The notes beneath the pieces are model-generated. The model worked only from the letters and a program-made list of their open reading frames with translations. It did no database searches and was not told where the DNA came from. 64,000 nucleotides of DNA from Planctomycetota bacterium (GTDB lineage Bacteria; Planctomycetota; UBA1135; UBA2386): assembly GCA_020848735.1 (NCBI GenBank), contig JADLHO010000108.1, positions 1-64,000 of the forward strand. The letters run 5' to 3'. Numbering within the stretch: the first letter of the stretch is position 1; every line of letters begins with the position of its first letter. Made by a program: the position numbers and the translations under genes. Shown here one piece after another: positions 34,525 to 44,201 of this stretch.

Positions 34525-34848
34525 GTGAGCCAACGCGACGAAGCGCGGAGCGACGACCTGCACCTCGCGACCCTGCGCGCCGAGATCGACGATCTCGATG
34601 CGCGGATCGTCGATCTCCTCCACGAGCGGGCCGCCCGGGTCCGGGCCGTGGGCGCCCGCAAGCGGGCGCTCGGGCTGCCCGCGCTCGACCCGGCGCGGGA
34701 GCGGGCGATGGCAGTCCGCCTCGCCGCGCCGCGGGAGCGCGGCCTCGGGCAGCGAGACCTCGCCCGCATCCTCGCGTTCGCGATGCGCAGCTACCGCCGC
34801 ATCGCGGCATCGCCGGACGAGCCGCTCCGCGGACGATTCCCGACCTGA
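34525..34848 (+). CDS. Chorismate mutase, AroQ (type II) class
   Basis: The product is 107 residues, a single three-helix AroQ domain that converts chorismate to prephenate in phenylalanine and tyrosine synthesis. LATLRAEIDDLDARIVDLLH is the typical first helix (L-R-x-x-I-D-x-I-D-x-x-I-x-x-L), followed by ERAARVRAVGARKRALGLPA with the conserved Arg and Lys. A short C-terminal helix contains DLARILAFAMRSYRRI. The fold is monofunctional, with no prephenate dehydratase or dehydrogenase attached. A GTG start is chosen because the domain begins shortly after and the candidate promoter lies six bases upstream. Confidence 0.82.
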   Translation: MSQRDEARSDDLHLATLRAEIDDLDARIVDLLHERAARVRAVGARKRALGLPALDPARERAMAVRLAAPRERGLGQRDLARILAFAMRSYRRIAASPDEPLRGRFPT

Positions 34849-34878
34849 GACCCGCGCGGCCGTGAGTCGGGGTGCCGT

Positions 34879-34886
34879 GCTATCGT
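34879..34886 (+). promoter_or_regulatory. Candidate -10 element (GCTATCGT) of the membrane protein gene
   Basis: GCTATCGT ends 22 bases before the TTG at 34909. Confidence 0.4.
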
Positions 34887-34908
34887 CCTTCGCCCGCCGG
34901 TCCCCCGC

Positions 34909-36414
34909 TTGAACTCCCAACCGCGCACCGCTCCCGCCGCGCGGCCGTCGACCGATTCGCTCCTCCGTCCGCGTCCCGAGCTCGAGCCGCCGAGCCCGCC
35001 CCCGCGTGCGCCGGTCGTCGACGCCGTCGTGTTCGGGCTCATCGCCGCGGCGATCTACGTGATCGCCGCGCCGCGCATCCTGTACGGACCCGACGCCTTC
35101 ACCTTCTACCAGATGGCCCAGCAGGGCGGCGCCGTGCACTGGATGCACGTGCTCTACCTCCCGGTGCTGCGGCTCGCGGTCCGCGTCACCGAACCCTTCG
35201 GCATCGAGCCCTTCCGCGCGCTCGCGGGCGCATCGGCGGTCGCCACCGGACTCGGGTTGGCCCTGCTCCACCGCGGTGCGGCGCGGCTCGGCGCCACGCG
35301 CGCGCAGGCGATCGCGCTGCTCGTGCTCGTCGGCACGACCCCGGCCGTCGCGTTCTTCGCCGTCCTGCTCGAGGTGCAGGGCGTCTTCTTCGGCGCCGTG
35401 TGCATCGCGTGGCTCGCGACGACGGCGTTCGTCGCCGCGCCGCGCGCGCGCCACGTCCTGGCGATCGGACTCGCGACGGGGCTCGCGGCGTTAGTGCACG
35501 CGAGCGGCCACGTGCTCCCGATCGCGGCCGCGGCCTTCGGGCTCGCGATGATCGACCTGCGTGCGCTCGGGCTCGCGCGGCTCGTGTGCTTCGGCGTCGT
35601 CGGGGCGGCCGCGCACTTCGCCCTCCCCGCCGCGGCGCAGCTCGCGGGCTTCGACATCCTCGGCTCGACGTCGAACTCCGCGGCGTTCGTGTCCGGCAGC
35701 ACGCAGGGCGCCGGCGGTCTCGAGCACTTCGGCGTGATCCTCCGCAACGAGTGGTTGCTCTCGTTCGCGCCGTCGTGCCTCGCGGTGTATGCGGCACTGC
35801 GCGTGCCGTCGCTGCGGCGCCTGCTCGCCGCGATCCACGTTCCGTTTGCGGTCTACCTCTTCGTCGCCTGGGCGTTGCTGGGCTACACGTTCGGCGTCCA
35901 CGGCATCGAGCACGGCGCGTACTTCCTGCCCCTCGCGTTCCCGCTCGCCTGGCTGACCGTGCGCTCGATCCCGTGGCCCGGCGTGCTCGCGCTGGCCCTG
36001 CTGGGCGCGGCGTCGTCGTGGGCACACGTGCGACACGAGACCGGCGAGCGCGCGGCCCTCTACGAGCCCTCGGCGGTGATCGAAGCGCTCGGCAGCGATG
36101 CCGGCCTGCTCGTCGTGCAGGACGCCAAGGACGGCGAGCTCCTCGCGCTCGACGCGCCGCGCCTCGCGTTGATCCCCTTCGACGTGATCGTGGGCGGAGC
36201 TCCGCGCTCGTTCGACGAGATCGTCGCGCAGCTCGCCGTGCAGATCGATGACCTCCACCGCCAGGGGCGTCCGGTCGCATTCGCGTCGCGGGTCTACGAC
36301 CCCCTGCTGGCCGTCGACGACGCGTTGCCGCGTTGGCTCGCGCAGCGCTATGTGGTGGAGCCGCGTCGCGTGCGCGGCTTCCGCTGCTACGCGGTCGTGC
36401 CCAAGCCGCGCTGA
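34909..36414 (+). CDS. Polytopic membrane protein, GT-C-like
   Basis: The product is 501 residues from a TTG start. A proline-rich cytoplasmic lead is followed by about nine membrane helices between residues 38 and 375. The last 120 residues are soluble and mixed alpha/beta (LLVVQDAKDGELLALDAPRL). The loop after the first helix carries LYGPDAFTFYQMAQQGGAVH, where an acidic residue and His residues face the non-cytoplasmic side. The pattern recalls GT-C-fold glycosyltransferases or related scaffold proteins; no sequence motif decides it. It probably has its own promoter and precedes valS by 67 bases. Function unknown. Confidence 0.7.
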   Translation: MNSQPRTAPAARPSTDSLLRPRPELEPPSPPPRAPVVDAVVFGLIAAAIYVIAAPRILYGPDAFTFYQMAQQGGAVHWMHVLYLPVLRLAVRVTEPFGIEPFRALAGASAVATGLGLALLHRGAARLGATRAQAIALLVLVGTTPAVAFFAVLLEVQGVFFGAVCIAWLATTAFVAAPRARHVLAIGLATGLAALVHASGHVLPIAAAAFGLAMIDLRALGLARLVCFGVVGAAAHFALPAAAQLAGFDILGSTSNSAAFVSGSTQGAGGLEHFGVILRNEWLLSFAPSCLAVYAALRVPSLRRLLAAIHVPFAVYLFVAWALLGYTFGVHGIEHGAYFLPLAFPLAWLTVRSIPWPGVLALALLGAASSWAHVRHETGERAALYEPSAVIEALGSDAGLLVVQDAKDGELLALDAPRLALIPFDVIVGGAPRSFDEIVAQLAVQIDDLHRQGRPVAFASRVYDPLLAVDDALPRWLAQRYVVEPRRVRGFRCYAVVPKPR

Positions 36415-36451
36415 AGCGGCCGGCGGCGCGTGGCCGGAGCGGGAGGGCGTC

Positions 36452-36459
36452 GGTAGCAT
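36452..36459 (+). promoter_or_regulatory. Candidate -10 element (GGTAGCAT) of valS
   Basis: GGTAGCAT ends 22 bases before the ATG at 36482. GCTAGCAT, one base different, precedes the lhr gene. Confidence 0.42.
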
Positions 36460-36481
36460 CCCTCGCCCTCAGAAGGTCACG

Positions 36482-39400
36482 ATGTCCGAGCACAAGCAAT
36501 ACGACCCCGCGTCCATCGAGACCGCGATCACCGCCCGCTGGCTGCAGAGCAAGGCCTTCGCCGCGACGCCCGACGCGCGCCGGGATCGCTACGTGATCAT
36601 GATGCCGCTGCCGAACGTCACCGGCGCGCTGCACATGGGGCACGCGATGGACAACGTCATGCAGGACATGCTGACGCGGTGGCATCGCATGCGCGGCGAC
36701 AACACGCTGTGGCAGGCGGGGACCGACCACGCGGGGATCGCGACGCAGCAGGTCGTCGAGACGCGCCTCTTCGAGCTCGAGAAGAAGACGCGCCACGACG
36801 TCGGCCGCAGCGAGCTCGTGCGCCGCATCTGGGAATGGAAGGACCAGTACCAGAAGCGGATCGTCGGGCAGCAGCAGCGCATGGGCTGCTCGTGCGACTG
36901 GGACCGCCAGCGCTTCACGATGGACGCGGTGTGCGCGCGCGCCGTGCGCCACACCTTCTTCCGCATGTTCGCGGAGGGCCTCATCTACCGCGGCGACCGC
37001 CTCGTCAACTGGGACTGCTCGCTGCAGACCGCCGTCGCCGACGACGAGCTCTACAAGGCCACGGTCAACGGCCAGTTCTGGCACCTGCGCTACCCCGTGG
37101 TCGATCCGCGGCCGGGCGAGCCGACGCACGTGATCGTCGCGACGACCCGGCCGGAGACGATGCTCGCGGACACCGCCGTCGCGTGTCACCCCGATCCGGC
37201 CACGGCGCTGACGGCGGCGATCGACAAGGCCCGCGAGAAGCTCGCATCCGCCCCGCAGAAGGAGCGCGCCGAGGCCGCCGCGGAGCTGGAGGCGCTCGAG
37301 ACGCGGCGCACGACGCATCTGGCGCACCTGCAGACCGTCGCGCGCATGGCCCGTGACGGCCGCAAGGTCCGCCTCCCGCTGATGGATCGCGAGATCCCGC
37401 TGATCCTCGACTCCTGGGCCAAGCCCGAACTCGGATCGGGGTGCGTGAAGATCACGCCGGGACACGACCCCAACGACTACGAGGTCTGGTCGCGCCACAA
37501 GGACGAGATCGGGATCATCAGCGTGCTGGCGACCGATGGCTCGATCAACGAGCACGGCGGTCGTTACCGCGGCCTCGATCGCTTCGAGGCGCGCAAGCGG
37601 GTCGTCGCCGATCTCGCGGCCCTGGGGCTGCTGGAGCGGGTCGAGGATCGCGCGATCGAGATCGATCACAGCGATCGCAGCAAGACGATCGTCGAGCCCT
37701 TCGTCAGCAAGCAGTGGTTCGTGCGCATGGGCGACGTCGACGGCGGCGTCGTGTGCGGCCGTGGCACGCCGAACGAGTTCCGCACCGCGGGCCTCGCGCA
37801 GGCGGCGATCGACGCGGCGAACCCGCAGTGGCGCACGAAGACCGGCCGCAACGTGCGTTTCTGGCCGGATGCGGACCGCTACCACAAGATCTACACGCAG
37901 TGGCTCGCGGAGAAGCGCGACTGGTGCATCAGCCGTCAGCTCTGGTGGGGCCATCGCATCCCCGTCTGGCGCGGCACGTTCCGGGCCGCGCAGCTCGTCG
38001 CGCTCGAGGGCATCCTGCTCCAGCCGATGGACGGCATCGCCGCGTGGATCACGCTGCAGGACGGCTCGCTCGCGTCGCCGAAGGACGCGGTCGCACTCGC
38101 GAGGTCCGGCGATCCGCGCGCGGCGAGCGTCGAGGCGCTCGTCTGCGTGCGCGACGAGGACAAGGAGCGGGCGCTCGACGCCATCCTGCGCTCGGGCGGC
38201 CTCACGCCCGACGAGGACGTGCTCGACACCTGGTTCAGCAGCGCGCTCTGGCCGCACAGCACCCTGGGCTGGCCCGATCCCGCGACCGCGAAGGTCGACC
38301 CGGGCCAGACCGCACTCGGCAGCAAGGACGGCGCACCCGACTCCCTGAGCTGCTACTACCCGGGCTCCTGCCTCGTCACGGGCCGCGACATCATCACGCT
38401 CTGGGTCGCCCGCATGGTGCTGACCGGGCTCTACAACCTCGGCGACGTGCCGTTCACCGACGTCTTCATCCACGCCACCATCATGGACGGCAAGGGTGAG
38501 CGCATGTCGAAGAGCAAGGGCAACGGCGTCGACCCGGTGGACGTGATCGAGGAGTTCGGCGCCGACGCGATGCGCTGGGTCCTCTGCGAGATGCAGACGG
38601 GCACGCAGGACATCCGACTCCCCGTGCAGGTGATCTCGCCGGTCGACGGCGCCCGCCTCGAGCTCGCGGACTGCAAGCCGGGTCCCTTCAAGGGCACCTT
38701 CGTCGATCCGCGCAACGGCAAGCTCTTCGACATGGTCGGCATGATGGAGAAGGAGGGCGTGCCCGGTGCGCGCGCGACGTCCGACCGCTTCGAGGTCGGC
38801 CGCAACTTCTGCAACAAGCTCTGGAACGCGGCGCGCTTCGCCTTCCTCAACCTCGAGGGGGCCGGCTTCGAGCCGCGGCGCCTCGCCGAGCTCCCGATCG
38901 AGGACCGGTGGATCCTCTCGCGCCTCGATGACGCGATCACGCGCGTGACCCAGGCGCTCGAGGGCTACAACCCCTCGGCCGCGGTCGGCGCGTGCCGCGA
39001 CTTCTTCTGGTCGGAGCTCTGCGATTGGTATCTCGAGCTCGTGAAGCCGCGCATGAAGGACGCCGCGCGGGCCCCGCTCGCTCGTCAGGTGCTCGCGCAC
39101 GCGCTCGATCAGACGCTCCGCCTGCTCCAGCCCTTCGTGCCCTTCGTGACCGAGGAGCTCTGGGCTCGCCTCAACGAGCTCGCGCCGCGGCGCGGCATCA
39201 CCGCAGAGCTGCCGACCACGACGGGCCTGCTCGTGCAGGCGCGCTGGCCGTCGGCGAGCGCCGGCTTCCGCGACGAGGAGCAGGAGCGCCGCATCGCGCT
39301 CACCCAGGAGGTCGTGGCCGCGCTGCGCGAGCTGCGCGCGCGTTATCAGGTCGCGCCCTCGGCCCGCGTGCCGGTCGTCGTCCGCGCGAGCGGCGACGCC

Positions 39401-39742
39401 GCGCGGCTGCTCCACGGTTGCGAGGCCCTGCTGGCGGGCACGGCCGGGGCCTCCGAGCTCCGCATCGACGCCGCCTTCGTGAAGCCGAAGGACGCGGCGA
39501 CCGCGGTCGTGCGTGACATCGAGGCCTACGTGCTCGGCGTCGTCGACCTCGACAAGGAGCGCGAGAAGCTGGGCAAGCAGCGCGAGAAGCTCGACCAGCA
39601 GATCAGCGCTCTCGCCGGCAAGCTCGGCAACGAGGGATTCGTCGCGAAGGCACCGCCGGAGGTCGTGGCCCGTGAGCGCGTCCGCCTCGAGGACCTGCAG
39701 CGGCAACGGGAGAGCCTCGACGCCGCGCTGAGAGCACTGTGA
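36482..39742 (+). CDS. valS: Valyl-tRNA synthetase
   Basis: The product is 1086 residues, slightly longer than most bacterial ValRS. The HIGH motif is HMGH at 51-54 in PLPNVTGALHMGHAMDNVM, the KMSKS motif is RMSKS at 674-678, and ATTRPETMLADTAVA marks the editing (CP1) domain. Cys residues at MGCSCDWDRQRFTMD and the WWGHRIPVW segment are typical class Ia features. The anticodon-binding helices follow, and the last 70 residues form the ValRS C-terminal coiled coil (DKEREKLGKQREKLDQQISA). It charges tRNA-Val and edits Thr-tRNA-Val. A charged helical insertion near residues 245-280 lies in the editing region. The lipoprotein gene begins within its stop codon (GTGA). Confidence 0.97.
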   Translation: MSEHKQYDPASIETAITARWLQSKAFAATPDARRDRYVIMMPLPNVTGALHMGHAMDNVMQDMLTRWHRMRGDNTLWQAGTDHAGIATQQVVETRLFELEKKTRHDVGRSELVRRIWEWKDQYQKRIVGQQQRMGCSCDWDRQRFTMDAVCARAVRHTFFRMFAEGLIYRGDRLVNWDCSLQTAVADDELYKATVNGQFWHLRYPVVDPRPGEPTHVIVATTRPETMLADTAVACHPDPATALTAAIDKAREKLASAPQKERAEAAAELEALETRRTTHLAHLQTVARMARDGRKVRLPLMDREIPLILDSWAKPELGSGCVKITPGHDPNDYEVWSRHKDEIGIISVLATDGSINEHGGRYRGLDRFEARKRVVADLAALGLLERVEDRAIEIDHSDRSKTIVEPFVSKQWFVRMGDVDGGVVCGRGTPNEFRTAGLAQAAIDAANPQWRTKTGRNVRFWPDADRYHKIYTQWLAEKRDWCISRQLWWGHRIPVWRGTFRAAQLVALEGILLQPMDGIAAWITLQDGSLASPKDAVALARSGDPRAASVEALVCVRDEDKERALDAILRSGGLTPDEDVLDTWFSSALWPHSTLGWPDPATAKVDPGQTALGSKDGAPDSLSCYYPGSCLVTGRDIITLWVARMVLTGLYNLGDVPFTDVFIHATIMDGKGERMSKSKGNGVDPVDVIEEFGADAMRWVLCEMQTGTQDIRLPVQVISPVDGARLELADCKPGPFKGTFVDPRNGKLFDMVGMMEKEGVPGARATSDRFEVGRNFCNKLWNAARFAFLNLEGAGFEPRRLAELPIEDRWILSRLDDAITRVTQALEGYNPSAAVGACRDFFWSELCDWYLELVKPRMKDAARAPLARQVLAHALDQTLRLLQPFVPFVTEELWARLNELAPRRGITAELPTTTGLLVQARWPSASAGFRDEEQERRIALTQEVVAALRELRARYQVAPSARVPVVVRASGDAARLLHGCEALLAGTAGASELRIDAAFVKPKDAATAVVRDIEAYVLGVVDLDKEREKLGKQREKLDQQISALAGKLGNEGFVAKAPPEVVARERVRLEDLQRQRESLDAALRAL

Positions 39743-40689
39743 GCCCGCGCTGCGGTCGCCGCGCGCCGGCCTGCGGCGCGATCCTCGCGCTCGCCGCGTG
39801 CGGCGCGCCCCCGGTGCACGACGGCTGGTGGCGGGCCGCCAGTGCCCTGGACGACGCCGATCCGCTCGATCGCGCCGCGTTCGACGGCGCGCGCGGTCTG
39901 GTCGAGGGCTTCGACGAGACCGCCCCGTCCGCGGGTCTGGGCGCCGGCGATCGCGCCCTCTTCGCGATGGAGCTGCGGGACGACGACGCCCCGCAGCGTT
40001 GGCTGCTGCTCGTGGAGGTCACCGAGCCGAGCGCCCGGTCCGGGGACGTGCCGATCACCGCGTCGATGCGGATCACGATCGAGACCGAGACGGGCGGCCG
40101 ACATGAGGTCCATGCGCGCAGCGAGGTCGCCGCCCTGAAGCTGACGCGCTTCGACGACGCCGGCGCGCCCGCGGAGTCCTCGGAGCTGTATCTGCTCCGC
40201 GACGCGCTCGAGCACGGCTTCGCCCGCGCCTGCGTCGTCCATGCGGCGCGTGGCCGGGGCCTGCCCGGCGCCACGCCCGACGAACTCGATCGGTTCGGAC
40301 GCACCGTGATCTCGCTCCAGGCGGTGCTCGCGATCGTCCAGTCGGACGACCAGCTCGCAGCGATCCTCCAACGCGTGGCGCGCACGCCGTCCTTCGCCTC
40401 GATCGTCGCAGCCTTCGGCGTGAGCGTCGCGATCGTGCCGGACTTAGAGAGCGCGCGCGTGATCGGCAGCTGGCCGACGGGTGGCGACCCGTTGTGGCGC
40501 ATCCCGCTCACGATCACCGCGAACGACGAGCCCGCCGTGCGCGTGCTCGTCGACGTCGTCGAACCGCGTTCGCCGTGGAGCCTCGCGGCCGGCGTCGTCC
40601 GGCTCAGCGCGCGACGTCCGGGCGATGCGCGGGCGCGACTCGTGATGGAACTGCTCGCCGCCCGCCGCGGTGGTCCTGCCGATGCCTGA
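39739..40689 (+). CDS. Hypothetical lipoprotein
   Basis: The product is 316 residues. The N-terminus MSPRCGRRAPACGAILALAA ends in a lipobox LAAC (Cys21), so the protein is probably lipid-anchored. The mature part is a mix of beta strands and helices (MRITIETETGGRHEVHARSE, LWRIPLTITANDEPAVRVLV), ending in a helix. I do not recognise the family. Its GTG start overlaps the valS stop by four bases and its end overlaps the mutM start by eight bases, so it is in a coupled three-gene unit. Why a lipoprotein sits between a tRNA synthetase and a DNA glycosylase is not evident. Confidence 0.75.
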   Translation: MSPRCGRRAPACGAILALAACGAPPVHDGWWRAASALDDADPLDRAAFDGARGLVEGFDETAPSAGLGAGDRALFAMELRDDDAPQRWLLLVEVTEPSARSGDVPITASMRITIETETGGRHEVHARSEVAALKLTRFDDAGAPAESSELYLLRDALEHGFARACVVHAARGRGLPGATPDELDRFGRTVISLQAVLAIVQSDDQLAAILQRVARTPSFASIVAAFGVSVAIVPDLESARVIGSWPTGGDPLWRIPLTITANDEPAVRVLVDVVEPRSPWSLAAGVVRLSARRPGDARARLVMELLAARRGGPADA

Positions 40690-41518
40690 GCTCCCGGAGG
40701 TCGAGACCGTGCGCCGCGGACTGGCGCAGCGGATCCTGGGCGAGCGCGTGCGGGAGGTCGAATTCGCGCGCGCGGACCTGCGCCGCCCGATGCCCGTCGC
40801 GGCGATCAGGGCCCTTCGCGGTCGACGATGCACCGCGTGCGATCGGCGCTCGAAGTACCTGCTGATCCGCTTCGACGGCGTCGGCGAGCCCGTCGTGATC
40901 GTGCACCTCGGCATGAGTGGCCGGGTCTTCGTCGAGGACGTGCACGGCCGGTCGCTGCCCCCGTGGCGACCGCACGAGCACTGGCGCATGCGGCTCGGCG
41001 ATCGTCTCGTGCGCTATGTCGACCCGCGACGCTTCGGCGCGCTCGACCTCGTCGACGCCGAGGGACTCGCCTCGCATCCGCTGCTCGCGTCGCTGGGCCC
41101 CGAGCCACTGGGGCCGGAGTTCGACGCGGAGTATCTCTTCGCGAGGACCCGCGGGCGCAAGGTCGCGATCAAGCAGCTCCTGATGGACGCCCACGTCGTG
41201 GTCGGCGTCGGGAACATCTACGCCTCCGAGAGCTGCTTTCGCGCCGGGGTGCGGCCGTCGCGAGCCGCGGGCCGACTCACGCGAGCCGACTGCGTGAAGC
41301 TGGTCGACGCCGCGCGTCACGTGCTCGAGCGCTCGATCCGCGCCGGCGGCACCACGTTGCGCGACTACGTCGGCGTCGCGGAGGACAGCGGCTGGTTCCA
41401 GCGCGAACTCGCGGTCTACGGCCGCGCCGGTGAGCCCTGCAGGGTCTGCGGCGCGACGATCAGGCACGCGGTGATGGGGCAGCGCGCGACGTACTGGTGT
41501 CCGCGCTGTCAGCGCTGA
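40682..41518 (+). CDS. mutM: Formamidopyrimidine-DNA glycosylase (Fpg/MutM)
   Basis: The product is 278 residues. MPELPEVETVRRGL gives the catalytic N-terminal Pro2 and Glu3. RRSKYLLIRFDG holds the conserved Lys, and HLGMSGR and YVDPRRFG are typical family motifs. The H2TH region includes IKQLLMDAHVVVGVGNIYAS. The C-terminal zinc finger is CRVCGATIRH and YWCPRCQR. It excises 8-oxoguanine and formamidopyrimidines and cuts the abasic strand. The start was set so that proline is the second residue, which the mechanism requires. It overlaps the lipoprotein end by eight bases and the convergent MFS gene end by ten. Confidence 0.96.
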   Translation: MPELPEVETVRRGLAQRILGERVREVEFARADLRRPMPVAAIRALRGRRCTACDRRSKYLLIRFDGVGEPVVIVHLGMSGRVFVEDVHGRSLPPWRPHEHWRMRLGDRLVRYVDPRRFGALDLVDAEGLASHPLLASLGPEPLGPEFDAEYLFARTRGRKVAIKQLLMDAHVVVGVGNIYASESCFRAGVRPSRAAGRLTRADCVKLVDAARHVLERSIRAGGTTLRDYVGVAEDSGWFQRELAVYGRAGEPCRVCGATIRHAVMGQRATYWCPRCQR

Positions 41519-42750
41519 GCGCCGGCGGGCCCGACGTGCCGGTCGTCGGCGACGAAGCGCCACACGAGCAGATGCGCGACGACACAGAGTCCCGCGGCGA
41601 CGAACAGGAACACGGGGAAGCTCCCGACCTCGATGACGAACCCCGCGAGGGCCGGCACGGTCCCGGTGCCCAGGTTGTTGGCCGCCGCACGCAACCCCAT
41701 CATGGTCCCGCGGTTCTGCGGCGGCACGAGGTCGCTGAGCAGCGCGAGCAGCGCGGCCGAGCGCGCCGCGGACACCGCGGCGACCGGGATCCCGACCAGG
41801 GCGAAGCTCGCCATGCCGCTGCACTGCCCCAACGCGGCGAGCCCGGCGCCGACGAGGAGCGTCGAGACGAGCACGAAGCGCCGCTTGCCGGTGTGGTCGG
41901 CGAGACGACCGAAGAGGAAGCTGCCCAACGCCGCGAAGACACCGAGGAGGATCCACACGATCCACTGGCGCTCGCGCTGGAGGAGTCCGGTGCCATGGAG
42001 CCAGTCGCCGACGAACTGCGTCGCCGCGAAGAACGAGCCGGTGTACAGCGCCACCGAGAAGAGCGCGGCGAGGACCTCGCGACGCCGCAGGACCGCGAAG
42101 CCCGTACCGCGGATCCGTTCCGCGCGACCGAGCCCGCTCGTGAGCGCGAGCGCGATCGCAGGCACGGCGACGATCGCGGCGACGATCTGCAACCAGAACA
42201 CCGCACGCCAGCTCGAATGGGTGGCGAGCAGCTGCGCGATCGGCATCCCGATCGGCACCGCGAGCAGGATCGCGCCGGTGACGATCCCCATCGCCGCGCT
42301 GCGCCTTGCGTAGGGCACGAGGTCGGCGACCGCCGCGGCGGCGCTCGAGGTGACGGCACCTCCCGCGAAGCCCGAGAGCAGCCTGACCGCGATCAACGCC
42401 TCGAAGGACTCGGCGACCAGGTAGCCCGCGCTCGCGAGCGCGAAGACCGAGATGCCGACGAGCAGCGGGGCCCGACGCCCGAAGCGGTCGACGAGGGGAC
42501 CGAGCAGGAGTGCCCCGGCGGTGCCGGCGAGCCCCGCGGCGGCCGCGAGCTGGCCGAACGCGGCCTCCGTGAGCGCGAGATCGGTCTTCAGCCAGGAGCC
42601 GATCGCGGCCAGCACGTTGGCGTTGAGCGACATGGCGAAGCATGCGGCTGCGAGCGCGGGGATCGCGAAGCGGTGCGCGCGCGCGGCGGGCTGCGGTGTC
42701 GTGGTTTCCAACGGCGGATCGATTCGAGACGAGCCAGGGGTCCAAGGCAA
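41509..42750 (-). CDS. Major facilitator superfamily exporter
   Basis: The product is 413 residues with twelve predicted membrane helices. The MFS loop 2-3 motif is LLGPLVDRFGRRAPLL, and the equivalent in the second half is LFGRLADHTGKRRFVL. Between them, VRLLSGFAGGAVTSSAAAAV and LVPYARRSAAMGIVTGAILL match the drug:H+ antiporter-1 and arabinose-exporter-like subfamily. The substrate is unknown. A TTG at 42750 is used as start because the frame has no ATG before the first helix; another TTG at 42711 is possible. The end overlaps mutM tail to tail. The next gene on the plus strand diverges from it. Confidence 0.85.
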   Translation of the reverse strand: MPWTPGSSRIDPPLETTTPQPAARAHRFAIPALAAACFAMSLNANVLAAIGSWLKTDLALTEAAFGQLAAAAGLAGTAGALLLGPLVDRFGRRAPLLVGISVFALASAGYLVAESFEALIAVRLLSGFAGGAVTSSAAAAVADLVPYARRSAAMGIVTGAILLAVPIGMPIAQLLATHSSWRAVFWLQIVAAIVAVPAIALALTSGLGRAERIRGTGFAVLRRREVLAALFSVALYTGSFFAATQFVGDWLHGTGLLQRERQWIVWILLGVFAALGSFLFGRLADHTGKRRFVLVSTLLVGAGLAALGQCSGMASFALVGIPVAAVSAARSAALLALLSDLVPPQNRGTMMGLRAAANNLGTGTVPALAGFVIEVGSFPVFLFVAAGLCVVAHLLVWRFVADDRHVGPAGAQR

Positions 42751-42801
42751 CCGTGACGCCTGCCGCGTGGCCGATCCTGATTCGAGGCAGGCAGGTCGCC
42801 C

Positions 42802-42809
42802 GATAGACT
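42802..42809 (+). promoter_or_regulatory. Candidate -10 element (GATAGACT) of the FAD oxidoreductase gene
   Basis: GATAGACT ends 48 bases before the ATG at 42858, giving a longer leader than at most genes here. Confidence 0.35.
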
Positions 42810-42857
42810 CCCGCGCCCTTCCGTGCCACGCCCCGCATCACCTCCCCTCGAGCGCGA

Positions 42858-44201
42858 ATGCCGTTGAAGATCGCCATCCTCGGCGCCGGGATCTCCGGCG
42901 TCTCGCTCGCCCGGATGCTGGGTGACGACGGCCATTCGGTCGTCGTCTTCGAACGCAGCGAGCGCGCCGGTGGGCTCTGCAAGAGCCGCGTGGTCGACGG
43001 CTTCACCTTCGACGAGGCCGGCGGTCACATCATGTTCAGCAAGCGTGCGGACGTGATGGACTGGATGAAGGCCCGCTGCGGCGGGGAGGCGGGCGTGGTG
43101 CGCACCGAGCGCCAGACCCGCATCCGCTGGCACGACCGTTGGGTGCCCTACCCCTTCGAGAACGGCGTCGGCCACCTCACGAAGGAGGCCATCGTCGACT
43201 GTCTCGACGGCTACGTGGAGAGCTACGTGCAGCGGCGCCTGGGCGAGCCCTGCCCCGAGTCCTTCGGCAAGTGGATCGCCTGGCGCATGGGTGAGGGCTT
43301 CGCCCGCCACTTCATGGTTCCCTACAACCAGAAGATCTGGAAGTGCGACCTCGACACCATGTCGTCGGGCTGGGTCGCCGGGCGCGTGCCGGAGGCCCCG
43401 ATGCGCGACATCCTCGCCTCCGCCGTGGGCTTCGACACCGAGGGCTACGGCCACCAGTCGGTCTTCTGGTTCCCGAAGTCGGGAGGTTTCGAGCGGATGG
43501 TGCGCGGGACCATCGACGGCGGGCGCTTCACGCTGCGCTGCGGGGCCCGCGTCGAGCAGGTCCGCCGCGAGCGCGAGGGCTTCTCCGTCGACGGCGAACG
43601 CTACGACCTGGTCGTCAACACCGCGCCGCTGCCGCAGATCGCCGACGCGATCGCCGACCTGCCGGCCGCGCTGCGCGATGAGATCCGGGCTCTCCGCCCC
43701 ATCTCGCTCGTGAACGTCCTGATCGGCGTGCGCGCCGACGAGCCACCGCCCCCCCTGAGCTGGATCTACCTGCCCTTCCCCGAGCAGGGTCAGGCGAACC
43801 GGGTGACCTACTTCAGCAACTACGCGCCCGGCAACGCGCCGCCGGGACACGCGAGCTACATGGCCGAGGTGACCCACCGCGGCGAACTGCGCCCGGACCG
43901 GCGTTGGGCGATGGAGCTGTGCCGCGCACTCGACGGCGCGGGAGTGCTCGACGTCGAGCGCGTCGTCACCCTCGACTGGGTCGACAGCGAGTTCGCGTAC
44001 ATCGACCAGAACCTCGAGTTCCCCGCGCGCATCGCGCGCGTGCGCGAGTGGTTCGACGAGTCGGGCTACGTCACGTTCGGACGCTTCGCCCGCTACGAGT
44101 ACCACAACTCCGACCAGTGCATCGCACGCGCGATGGAAGTCCGCGCGCACGTCGCCGAGATCGCGCGGACCGGCCGCCCGGCGCGACCGCGCTTCGCCTG
44201 A
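42858..44201 (+). CDS. FAD-dependent oxidoreductase, amine-oxidase/UDP-galactopyranose-mutase-like
   Basis: The product is 447 residues, soluble. The Rossmann nucleotide-binding motif is KIAILGAGISGVSLARML, followed by VVVFERSERAGGLCKSRVV and FTFDEAGGHIMFSK. A second FAD contact region near the C-terminus is YVTFGRFARYEYHNSDQCIA. The GHIMF segment and PFENGVGHLTKEA, YNQKIWKCDLDTMSSGWVAG and VFWFPKSGGFERMV match a group between protoporphyrinogen oxidases and UDP-galactopyranose mutases, often found in polysaccharide synthesis loci. The KIWK pair fits a mutase-like role more than an oxidase. The exact reaction is not determined; the glycan hypothesis is inference. Confidence 0.82.
   Translation: MPLKIAILGAGISGVSLARMLGDDGHSVVVFERSERAGGLCKSRVVDGFTFDEAGGHIMFSKRADVMDWMKARCGGEAGVVRTERQTRIRWHDRWVPYPFENGVGHLTKEAIVDCLDGYVESYVQRRLGEPCPESFGKWIAWRMGEGFARHFMVPYNQKIWKCDLDTMSSGWVAGRVPEAPMRDILASAVGFDTEGYGHQSVFWFPKSGGFERMVRGTIDGGRFTLRCGARVEQVRREREGFSVDGERYDLVVNTAPLPQIADAIADLPAALRDEIRALRPISLVNVLIGVRADEPPPPLSWIYLPFPEQGQANRVTYFSNYAPGNAPPGHASYMAEVTHRGELRPDRRWAMELCRALDGAGVLDVERVVTLDWVDSEFAYIDQNLEFPARIARVREWFDESGYVTFGRFARYEYHNSDQCIARAMEVRAHVAEIARTGRPARPRFA

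Noticed and set aside
35186-39706. A 1506-codon minus-strand open frame opposite valS
   Set aside because: Antisense shadow of valyl-tRNA synthetase.
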